A stretch of 64,000 nt of DNA from Reclinomonas americana ATCC 50394 (Eukaryota > Jakobida > Jakobea > Jakobida): the NCBI GenBank assembly GCA_048213135.1, contig PS015020.1, positions 632,306 through 696,305 on the forward strand, read 5' to 3'. Positions 38,301 to 48,064 of this stretch are shown here, piece after piece (positions within the stretch are counted from its first letter, which is position 1; every line of letters begins with the position of its first letter). The translations under genes were made by a program, and so were the position numbers. The notes under the pieces are model-generated. The model was not told where the DNA came from. It saw only the letters and a program-made list of their open reading frames with translations, and searched no databases.

Positions 38301-41300
38301 TGTTGTGTGCGCCGATTGCGGAGAGAAGCTGCGGAGGGACATTGTCAGGAGAAGAGAGGGAGGAGACAGGGAAAGGAGGGAGAGAGAAAAGAGAGGTTGA
38401 GAGCGACAACGGCGCGAGAAAAGGTCGACTGCGGCGGGCACCATGCAGTAACACATGCAACACCCGGTAACCAAAGCCTACGAGGGAGAACTATGCTTCT
38501 GAACCAAGGGCAGCAGCAGCAGCAGAAGAAAGAGAGCACAAGAGAAAAATACAGGTGCAAAGCTTCGGTTACAAATAAAGCAGAAGACACGAAGAGAACG
38601 AGACAGGTTGAGAAGCTGACACTTCTCAAGTACTCAAGTGCAGCAAAATAAGAAGACACAGAACAACGTTTCAGTTACAAGTGCAGCAGTAAGAGAAGAA
38701 GAGAGGAAACTGGTGACAACGGAACAATGTGCACCAACAACTCACCGCTTGCAGCAACTCTGGCGCACAGCGCGACTCGTGCTGCGGCACGAGCTGGACC
38801 AGACGCAAGACGACTTTGTCGCGGTTTGTGTGCTGCGCCAACAAGTGGTGCAGCTCGGCGGGACTCATCTTGCCAGCGCAGGCACTGAGGGTCGAGAAAA
38901 TGAGCGCACTCGCGACGCGAGGGTAGACAAGCATCAGCAACGCACCGCTCCACTTCCGCCTCAATGTCGTCGGCCGACAAACTCACAAAACCGAGCATCG
39001 TCGCGCCACGAGCATTGGCAGGCGACGTGTCGGCACGCGACGAGTAGCCGACTGGAATTCCAGCGGCGCGGAAGCGAGAGCGACGGGTGGCCAGCAGGTG
39101 GACCGTGTGCAGAATGCGTGTGCGCGTCATGAATCCCGGAGGCTGTCGTGTGGGGGAAATGGTGATGAGCCGGGAGAGAGCAAAGGGAGAGAAGTACGAC
39201 AACAAAGGACAGGATAAAGAGAACCAATGACAGGGAACAGACAGACGTGGAAAAAAGACGACAAGTGAACGACAAGAGAGGATCATGAGGATTATCTTCT
39301 CCCTTCTCTTAAAAAGAGTCGTGTGACGCACCTGCTGGCCGGTAAGGGCTTCCACAATCTCCGCGTCGTGAATGCCGACTGTCGTATGGCATGACAAGAA
39401 TCAGCAAAACACATTACCAGTCCGACAAAATCAGTGAGTGCCCACGCAACACTCGGTGCGGTCGGCCAGATAGTGATCCACAAACGGCTTGGCACTCTGC
39501 GCATTGGCATTGCCGAATTCCACCTGCACAACTCCTGCGGTGAGCTCCCGAGTCAAGCGAATGCACAGAGAACCGTCACACACTCACCACTGCCTTGTCG
39601 GACATGGACTTGATGACACCGTGCTCAATTTCAGCATTGCCGCGCGACTGTTTCCGGCCCACAATAATGAGCAGAAAAGAACAAAAAGCAACAAAACACT
39701 TGTCGACGACGCACGCACCCGCACAGTGCCCTGCAGTTCCACGCTGAATGTGGCCGACAGCGTCTCGAACGGGTAGCTGGCTTTGACATCGTTGGGAGCT
39801 GTCGGACCCAGGGCCACGGCAGCGGTCTCCACCAGCAAGACATTGGGGTCCGTGGGATGCATCATGACATCCGCACTGGAATGCGAAGAGGAAAGTGAGA
39901 TATGGAACACACAGCGCGCACGCATGCACCGACTCACCGGCGCAGCATCGGGTGCGACGTGTACTCAGTATCCAAGAACTCAATGCTGCTTGGCGGTGGC
40001 GCTGGCGCCGGGGCTGCGGCCGGTTGTGCAGTCGGCGTCACCGGCTTGGTCAGCTGATCAGCGGGCACTGCCACGGCGGCGCCACGCAAGAACATGCCCT
40101 TGATGGCGGCAGCCTCGACGGACTCGTTCTTGTGCTGCCAAATCTTTTCAATGCGTCCAGTCTGCGACACACATACACACTCGCGCACGTTAGCCAGCAC
40201 GCGCGACAACGCCATCTCCCGTCGCGACTCACCGGTGTCTGCAGCACATACAAGTCGTACTTGCCGAGGTCATCCATGAGGAGATTGGTCGACACAATGT
40301 CGAGCGAGCAGCGTCGGTACAGCCAGGCGTCGTTGGCTTGCACGCGGAAGACCACACCACCCGGTCCAACGTCCTTGAGCTGCGGAGTGGGGATGAGCAA
40401 CTGCACTGCAACTTATTCCTCGGCCCACTTTGCCACATCTACGCAACATTGCGCACAGGGCTGACGATCCACTCAATGCCAATCTTGCGTGCGTAGCAAT
40501 TGTCGGCCTTGTTGACAATCGGCGTCTTGACGGCTGCAGTGCGCATGTCGGCAATGTCCTCCATCTCAACACTGGACTTGAAGAGGCAGTCGGTGCCGGC
40601 GCGGCACAGCAAGGCGCGCGCCAAGCGACCGTTCTGTGTGCACCAGATCGGGTCAATCAACAGAAAAACCGGAGTGGGAGTGGAGGAAACTCACCTGATT
40701 GATATCCTGCACCGACCACGCCTTTGGTCGCATGTACGCGGGAGCCTTCGGGTCGAACTTGAAATCGTCGAGCCAGCCGTCAATGGGGTTGCGCTTTGGC
40801 GGCGCGCGGCGTGCAGGTGCGCCACACGACGACGGCGGCGCTGCGAGATCACCCGGGGGCGTGGTCGGCTGCACGGACGGAGGCGGTGGGGGCGGCAGAT
40901 CCAGATCGTTGACGTGCGGCATGCCGTACGAGTCCGGGTGGTGCGTGAGGCGCGGAGGGCGAGGGGCGCGATCGGCCGGCACCACGTCGGCCGGATCGAC
41001 ACTCCACGGCCATCGAACCGGCTTCCTCTCGCCCGCCTGCTCGTCGTCATCCACGCCTTCTGGCTCGCGCCGCTCATCCACCTCGTCGAGAGGATCGCGA
41101 TTGCGGCGAGTGCGACGGCGACGGCGACCATCACTGCCACCATTAGCGTCGCTCAGCGGGTCGTCCATGCCCAAGTCGGCGTCGTCCTGCTGTCGCCGCC
41201 GTCGTTGGCGCCGGCGAGGCGTCAGCAAGTCGTCCAGCTCGTCCTCCGGTGACGAAGTTGCGCACTTTTTCACCGGCGACCACGCATCCTCATCAACAGC

Positions 41301-41675
41301 ACCAGCGGCAGCGCCACCGTCAACATCGTCGGCGCCACGACGGCGACGGCGACGACGACCAGAAGCAGCAACGTCGTCGACGAGAGGATCGCGACGCTTA
41401 CGCCGCCGCTCACCGTCCACCTCGTCGCGCAGCAACTTGTCTTCCTCGGCACCATCTTCGTCGTCATCCAGCGGCTGATCATGCTTATCGTCAACCACCA
41501 GTCCATCCGAGTCCACCACACGCTTCAGTCGGTTCACATCGCGTTGCTCCTTGCGCAGCGATCGCAGCGACTCGCCACCCACATCTTCATCACGCTGCGC
41601 CGCCGCGTGCATCACCAGCAGCGACAGGAGCACCATGCACAGCAGCACCGCCACGAGTGGTCCCAGGTCGCGCAT
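35400..41675 (-). CDS. Secreted large lipid-transfer protein, vitellogenin/MTP N-domain type
   Basis: ATG 41675 begins a signal peptide (MRDLGPLVAVLLCMVLLSLL). A highly charged insert with repeated Arg clusters and DPL motifs follows (about 41020-41590), then a Pro-rich linker. The lipid-transfer fold is recognised by GRIEKIWQHKNESVEAAAIK (about 40098-40160), matching the GKVKxxY...E...NIKRG motif of MTP, vitellogenin and apolipophorin N-domains; preceding and following strands fit the beta-barrel. Further exons form the alpha-helical solenoid (LLSALSNVGSTTAVAAIQNT at about 37760; RHLTNAQLNDVLVMI), then beta-sheet exons (KVRTPVSFWQYTGIAI; ALLGVQITADVGITLRLAQG), and a helical C-terminus ending at 35400. 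A poly-Gln tract is encoded at about 37170-37210. MTP-type proteins load lipid in the secretory pathway. Assignment rests on pattern similarity and needs profile confirmation; one continuous gene is inferred from frame continuity. Confidence 0.6.
37168..37210 (-). repeat. Poly-glutamine coding tract
   Basis: A run of CAG/CAA codons on the minus strand encodes about 11 consecutive Gln flanked by Lys and then Gln-Gly repeats, between solenoid and beta-sheet exons of the lipid-transfer-like protein. Confidence 0.9.
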
Positions 41676-41973
41676 GCGAGAGACGGGGACTGCGGAGAGG
41701 GAAAGGAGAGAGAAGGGAGAGGTGAGCAAGTGGAGACTCTCGTGTGCAGATCCTTCTCTCTTATCTTTCTCGTGTTTCTCAAGCGTTCTCCCACATGCTT
41801 GTGTGTGAGAGAGAGAGAGGGGAAGAGCGCAGAGAAGTGATGCAAGTTGATGAAGGGTGAGATGGGGGCATGGAAGGACAAGGGTGTGGGGCGATTCAGC
41901 ACAAGAGTGAAGGAGAGAGATAAGAGATGGCTGACGAAGTGAAGGGTTGGAGTAGAGAAAGAGAGAAAGAGAT

Positions 41974-42024
41974 GTGTGTGTGTTTGGATGCATGCTTGAC
42001 TCTTGCTCTCACTCTCACTCGTAT

Positions 42025-42104
<80 letters not shown>

Positions 42105-42690
42105 NNNNNNNNNNNNNNNNNNNNNNNNNNNNNNNNNNNNNNNNNNNNNNNNNNNNNNNNNNNNNNNNNNNNNNNNNNNNNNNNNNNNNNNNNNNNNNNN
42201 NNNNNNNNNNNNNNNNNNNNNNNNNNNNNNNNNNNNNNNNNNNNNNNNNNNNNNNNNNNNNNNNNNNNNNNNNNNNNNNNNNNNNNNNNNNNNNNNNNNN
42301 NNNNNNNNNNNNNNNNNNNNNNNNNNNNNNNNNNNNNNNNNNNNNNNNNNNNNNNNNNNNNNNNNNNNNNNNNNNNNNNNNNNNNNNNNNNNNNNNNNNN
42401 NNNNNNNNNNNNNNNNNNNNNNNNNNNNNNNNNNNNNNNNNNNNNNNNNNNNNNNNNNNNNNNNNNNNNNNNNNNNNNNNNNNNNNNNNNNNNNNNNNNN
42501 NNNNNNNNNNNNNNNNNNNNNNNNNNNNNNNNNNNNNNNNNNNNNNNNNNNNNNNNNNNNNNNNNNNNNNNNNNNNNNNNNNNNNNNNNNNNNNNNNNNN
42601 NNNNNNAGAAAGGAAAGAATGTGTTGTGTGTTTTGGTTAGTTGTCACTGTCTTCGTACTCTTCGTCTCTCTACTCTCTACTCTATCGACC

Positions 42691-42729
<39 letters not shown>

Positions 42730-42800
42730 GTGTGTGCGCGCATGTGCGTGTGTCTGTTTGGATGCACGCTTGACTCTTGCTCTCTCACACTCTCACACCC
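41974..42800. repeat. Direct repeat flanking N gap
   Basis: GTTTGGATGCATGCTTGACT plus CTTGCTCTC (about 41980-42010) recurs, one base changed, at about 42756-42785, on opposite sides of the gap. CT runs follow each copy, implying a long-unit minisatellite. Confidence 0.75.
42105..42606. other. Assembly gap (N), intergenic
   Basis: 502 undetermined bases; left edge CT run then GTC trinucleotide run, right edge unique sequence followed by CT. Confidence 1.
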
Positions 42801-42826
42801 ATGTCTCGCGCTTCTCCTGTCTCTCG

Positions 42827-42859
<33 letters not shown>

Positions 42860-43227
42860 GCTTCCCACACTCACCCGCACAACGTGTGCGACGATACACC
42901 AACTGCGCAGAGACTCCCAACGGAATGCACTCTTGTGCCTTTGCAGCAACACGAGGGTGCACACTCTCCTCCATCACACGAAGGAAGGAAGGTGGGGATT
43001 CACACACGTCAAGTGGCTAATCACAAAAAGGAAGAGGTGCTTTGCGCAGAACAGAGAATTCCCGAACTCAAGTGATTGAGATATCTGGGCGCGAGCGTGC
43101 AATTGTCTCTGTCCAAGGGGGGACAAAGAAATTTGTGAGATATTCAGGCGAAGGAAGGAGGAGAGAGAAGGGAGAGAGAGAAGAAAGAGAGGGAGGAGAG
43201 AGAGACAGAGTGTGTGTGTGTGAGCTC

Positions 43228-43261
<34 letters not shown>

Positions 43262-43392
43262 AAGAAAGCCGTTTGCACTGCACCCGCTCGTACTATTAGA
43301 GAAACACCTGCTCGTGGACACGAAGCAGCCAGGCGTGCGATCGACGTCCGACGACTTCCGAACACTCGACGTCGTGTCCCTTTATTCGTCAA

Positions 43393-44248
43393 ATGTGCTG
43401 GTCAGCGCGCGTGTCTGTGACGTTTGCCGTGGTGGAACTGGCGTTGTGTGCCGTGCTGTGGCGACGTGCACGGCCGTTTGATCGATTCGCGTTGCCGTTT
43501 CTCGTGTTGTTGGTGAGCAAGCTGTGCTCTTCCTCTCACTCCTCCCCTCACTCCTCCGCTGACCTCTCTCACTCAGGCGCTCATGGAGGCCACCGAGGCC
43601 TTGCTGTGGACTGTCGCCACCCCACACATCACAATCGAGTGCCCATCACGCACCAATGTGTGGCTGACGCGCCTGGTCGGTGTCAACCTCTTCCTGCAGC
43701 CAGTGGCCGTCAACTGGTGGGCTTGGGGCACCACTGGTGGTGGCGAGCGTGCTCGTGAGCGCTTCTGGTGCGCTCTGCTGCTGAGTGCGGTGACTGCAGC
43801 TGTGGCCACGGCGACGCACCTCACCGGCCACTCGCTGGAGTCACTGCTGCTGCTCACCAGCAACAGCGGTGTGTCGGCGGTGACACCCGAGGCCGGACTG
43901 GCGACATGGCACTCCCTCGGCTTGTCGACGTGCACGTTTGTCGGGCCACAGGGCCACCTGGTGTGGAAGTTCGCCGCGGGCGCCAGCAGTGCGGCCGTCG
44001 ATGTGGCGCTGCTGCCCAACCAGTTTGCCTACTTTGTGCTGCTGCTCGTGCCAGTGGCGCTCTTCTATCGACCGCGCTGGCTCGGCTTGGCGTTCCTGGC
44101 GCTGCTGGTCGGCCTGCTGGTGGCCACTGTGGCGTGGTTGCGCGGTTCACTGGCCGAGGCGTTTTCGGTGTACTGCTGGGAGGCACTGGTGCTGCATGTG
44201 CTCGTGCTGGCAATGTCGCTGTTGAGAGTACAGGCGAAGACCGAGTAG
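43393..44248 (+). CDS. Multi-pass membrane protein starting with M-C-W-S
   Basis: Two exons: 43393-43512 and 43577-44248 (GTGAGC...CTCAG intron), 263 residues. Hydropathy by eye gives seven or eight membrane helices, e.g. FAVVELALCAVLW, FALPFLVLL, FWCALLLSAVTAAVATATHL, FAYFVLLLVPVALFY and LGLAFLALLVGLLVATVAWL. A Thr/Trp/His-containing loop (CTFVGPQGHLVWKF) lies between the middle helices. The start MCWS and the overall layout recall a family of uncharacterised 7-8 helix proteins found in bacteria, algae and large DNA viruses; that is recollection, not checked. Function unknown. The next gene begins only 43 nt downstream on the same strand. Confidence 0.75.
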
Positions 44249-44291
44249 AGTGACGACGGAGTGTGTCCCGCGCGCCATTCATACCATCATC

Positions 44292-45158
44292 ATGCGCGCC
44301 GAAAGCGTTCGTTTCAACTTCTTCCTCACGGGCGTCATTATGCTCTTTGTGGGCTGCTACATGCCGCTGCTTGGCGGTCCGTACGTCGTCAACTACCGGT
44401 ACATGGTGACGGTGCACTTGGAGTTTGTGACGAACGGGCTCATGCTGCTCGGCCTCGCTGCTGCCTGCACGTACATGCATCTGCCGTCGTTTGTGTGGAC
44501 GCTCTACTGCATCGCTGCGCAGTTTGGCACGTGGCTCAATGGTGGCGCCTTTGTGGTTGGTGAGTGCAGGGAAGAGAAGAGTGTGCGAGAGGAAGTGAGA
44601 GAGAGAGAGAGCGAGCAAGAGGGGGAGAGAAGGAGTGTGCGTGTATGTGTGTGTGTGTGTGTGTGAGAGAGAGAGTGCGTTGATGACGTTGGCAGGGAAA
44701 GTGTGTTTTTCCGCTGTGTCGTGATCTCAGCAGCACTGCGACGCCGCCGGCATGTCCGACTTGGAGTTGTGCTTGCTGTCTCTCATGCGCCGCCTCTTCT
44801 CTCCTCTCCACTCCTCCTCCTGTCTTCCTCGCACCTCGTTGCGTGCACCGACGTTGAGATTCTCCTTTTTTGCATTGATTTTGCGCACCAAAACAGCCTT
44901 TTTCCGCAGCATGTGCACGTGTCTCATTTGCTCCTCCGTGCAGGCGCCTTCACGGGCTCGGCATCCAACCTCGGCCCCCTGGCCAACTCGCAGTCCAAGG
45001 ACGGCACTGCCAACACCAACGGCGCTTACTCGGGTCTCATTGACGGCATGCTCATTGGCTGCGTCATTGCCCTGCTGGTGGTGTTCCCTGTTGCGCTGTG
45101 GGGCTTGGTGGCTGGACGCAATGCCACCGGTACCAGCAAGGGCGCCAAGGGCAACTGA
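44292..45158 (+). CDS. Hydroxylaminobenzene-mutase-like membrane protein
   Basis: ATG 44292 begins MRAESVRFNFFLTGVIMLFV; the first exon ends near 44560 (GTGAGTGCAG donor). The last exon begins at about 44944 (GAFTGSASNLGPLANSQSKD) and ends VALWGLVAGRNATGTSKGAK, stop 45158. A small middle exon near 44731-44760 is possible but unresolved. Four hydrophobic helices and the motif VHLEFVTNGLMLLGLA, with GTWLNGGAF, resemble bacterial hydroxylaminobenzene mutases, where a conserved HLEG...NG segment occurs. Those proteins rearrange hydroxylaminobenzene to aminophenol; the substrate here is unknown and could be different. The intron carries GA and TG repeats. Tight spacing with both neighbours is notable. 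Confidence 0.55.
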
Positions 45159-45333
45159 CGCGCATGAGTGAGACGTTCGACGTCGAGCTACTTGCAGCTA
45201 TTACAAGAGCACGAGATGCTTTCAATGAAGAGTACGCAGTCAGTCGCACGTGCAACAGCTGTGCTCCCCCACCGCTGCTTTGCCAGAGTGCATGTGCGCG
45301 GGACACTCAAAATATCTCTTTACTTTTTTTCTC

Positions 45334-48017
45334 ATGGCGACTCGACCACTCGCTCTCCTCCTCCTTGCCTTCTCGCTGCTGCTCTCTATGGCTGCTGCAG
45401 ATGTGCTTGTCGACAATGGAGAGGACGTGACGCAGCTGGTCATTCGTGTCTGCTACGATCCGAGGGTATGCAAAGAACAACCACGAACTCACTCACTCAC
45501 TCACTCACTCTCACTCCCTTCCTCCCTCCCTCCCTCCCTCCCTCCCTCACTCCCTCACTCGCTCACTCACTCATTCACTCACTCTCTCTCTCTCTCTCTC
45601 ACTCTCTCACTCACTCTCTCTCACTCGCTCGCTCTCTCTCTCTCTCTCACTCCCTCTCTCACTCACTCCCTTCCCCTTTTCCCCTTACTTCCCCCCTCCT
45701 TCATTCTTCTCATTATGATTGCTCGTGTCCGCCATTCATTCATTTCCCCTCCGACAGTCCACCAGTGACATGTTTCTCCGCGGTGACGGCCTCGGTCTCT
45801 CGTGGACAGTCGGCACTCGCATGACTCCGCTCTCGTCGCATAAGGGCTGCTGGGCACTGTCGTTTTCGGTGCCGACCTCGGCGGCGGGCACTGTGCTGTC
45901 GGTCAAGGCGCTGCTTGATGACAGCACGTGGCAGACGGGGCCGAACTCGCTGATTCTGATGCGCGTGGAGGGTGCCTTCTCGATCACGCTGTATCCGTCG
46001 TTCTTCACGTTGAAGGGGAGGTGAGTGGGAATGGGGAAAGGGGGGAGGGGGGAAAGAGGGAAAGGGGGAGGGAGGAAAGAAGAAACAGGAATGCAAGACA
46101 GCAGAGACGAATGCTCGAGGAAGGACAGCAGCAAACAAGCACGCGAAAAGAGTCCGAGAGGAGGAGAGATGAGCAGAACATGGAAGCAAGCGCAAGGGAG
46201 CAGTAATTCAATCAGCACGCGAAAGGAGTCGTAATGCAAGCGAAGCGGGCTGAGAAGAAGAGAAGAGAGCAGCAAGAAATGCATGCAGCAAACCGTGAGA
46301 GATGCGAGGCATCCGGTGAACGCGAGGGATAGTAAATGCTGCTAGATGTCAGCAACAAGAAGACGAGAGACGAGCGGAGCAAGGGAGGGAAAGAAGTATT
46401 CAAGGCCGCAACCAAGAGCACGAAAAGCGGGCTGAGCGAAGAGAGGAAGGCCAAGAAGTGCAACACATGGAGAAAGCGAACCAAGAGATGTGCAACATGA
46501 AGCGGAGAGTGCAGACGGAGGCAAGCATGCGGCATGAGACACGAAGGAAAGGAAGCATGTGTATCTCGCGCACGAGAGCGAGTACACAAGTGCCCTCTGA
46601 CCATGAATTCCTTCTATCTTTCACTTTCTGCCTCCCTTTTCCCCTTCTCTCCTCCTTCCCCCTCATCCCCCCTCTCTGCCTCTGCACAGACTCGATCTCG
46701 TGGACGGCTTCTACTCGAAGCAGCTGAACAACACGCGGTCGATCATCTCGTACTTGCCGCCGAGCTGTGCGTTTCACCGTGCTGTCTCCATTCGTTGCCT
46801 GAGAATAACAATATTCATTGTGTGGTCTTGCTCACCCCAGACACCGAGAACCCAAAGTCGGTGCGCATCCTGGCCACTCCCTTTCTCTTCCCCCTTTGTT
46901 GCTTAATCGTGGCGCGCAGGAAATTCGCCACGTCCTGTTCATGCACGACGGACAGAACCTGTTCGACCCCTCCACCGCCTTCCTCGGTCAGGCGTGGATG
47001 TGCCAAGACACAGTCAATGACCAGTTTGTCCGCGGCAACATGGAGGAGGTGTGTGCCTTCAACCCGTGGACACTTTTTTTGCCATGACTTACCATCCATC
47101 CACTACCTGCAGGTCATGATTGTCGGCATTTACAACACGGCCGACCGCATCGACGAGTACACGTACTCGTACGATAAGGTGCGTGTGCCTGCATTTGCTT
47201 CTCCGTGTGAAGCCACTCACCATCCCTCTCTCCTTCACCTTCCTGCAGTCGGTGCCCGGTGGCGGCAAGGCCGACGTCTACCTCAACTTCCTCGAACTCG
47301 AAATCCTCACGTATGTCAAGGTGCGTGTCTCTGAAACTGTTCTCCCCACTCTCTCTCTCCCATCATCGTCTCCCGCAGATTAACTACCGCATCGCCGACA
47401 CTGCCGACTTTGGCATGCTCGGGTCGTCGCTCGGTGGCCTCGTCAGCTGCTACGCTGGATGGACGCGCCCCGACCTCTACAGCAAGGTCGGTTGCATGAG
47501 CTCCAGCTTTTGGTGGAACGACGAGGACTTCAACGGCACCATCCTCAGGAAGCCCGTGCCGTTGCGTCTTCTCACCTGCTACCCTCCCACCCTGTCTCCT
47601 TTCTCCGCGCTGACATGTTGCCGCACACATCACAGCGTCGTGAAACCCACCATTTACCTCGATTCGGGCGATGCTGGTCCCGACGACGACGACGTGACGC
47701 AGACGACGACTGTGTGGTTTGTGCATCGTGTGCACACACTCTCCCTCCCCCCTCTTCAAAGCTCATGGTTCTGGGTGCGCAGGCAACATCTGAAGCAACT
47801 CGGCTACACCGACGACAAGAACCTGTTGCACTACGTCGATCACGGTGGCCAGCACTCGGAAAAGTACTGGTGCGTTCCGAGAGGGAGAGCGCGCTCTCTC
47901 GCACGCAGTGCGTGGTTCTTACTCTAATCGACCTGTAGGGGTGCGCGCTTCTGGCACCCAATGACGTTCCTGTATGCGCCGACGCCGCAGGTGCCCTCCT
48001 CCGTCACCAACGAGTGA
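45334..48017 (+). CDS. Secreted alpha/beta-hydrolase esterase (esterase D / Fes type)
   Basis: ATG 45334 gives a signal peptide (MATRPLALLLLAFSLLLSMA). After a repeat-filled intron, an Ig/CBM-like domain follows (MFLRGDGLGLSWTVGTRM at about 45769; ALLDDSTWQTGPN). A further intron is well defined (46021-46689); it is AG-rich with no gene visible. The catalytic part: HVLFMHDGQNLFDPSTAF (about 46923), VMIVGIYNTADRIDEYTYSY, the nucleophile elbow GMLGSSLGGLVSCYAGW (about 47413), and the His segment VDHGGQHSEKYW (about 47837), typical of the putative-esterase family that includes Fes, IroE and feruloyl esterases. Stop 48015-48017, 47 nt from the convergent aminotransferase stop. Substrate unknown; the combination with an N-terminal binding-like domain suggests hydrolysis of extracellular esters. 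Confidence 0.8.
45483..45690. repeat. CACT/CCCT tetranucleotide microsatellite
   Basis: Runs of ACTC, CCTC and TCTC units fill most of the first intron of the secreted esterase gene. Confidence 0.9.
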
Positions 48018-48064
48018 TTCCCCCCTCGGACGCCATCAAACTGCGTAATTGAATGAATCTCCCT

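Larger units (their letters stand above)
41676..43392. other. Repeat-rich intergenic region between divergent genes
   Basis: About 1.7 kb containing CT and GTC microsatellites, an N gap and a repeated word (see next entries). No coding sequence is supported; it must contain the promoters of the lipid-transfer-like gene (leftward) and the membrane-protein gene (rightward). Confidence 0.6.

Noticed and set aside
40699-41478. Plus-strand Ser/Arg-rich frame of about 260 codons
   Set aside because: Antisense shadow of the arginine/acidic insert of the lipid-transfer-like gene, whose frame starts with a signal peptide.
45167-45330. Possible upstream start (MSETFDVELLAAITRARDAF) for the esterase gene
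   Set aside because: It leads into sequence without family similarity, whereas ATG 45334 begins a clean signal peptide directly continuous with the esterase exons.
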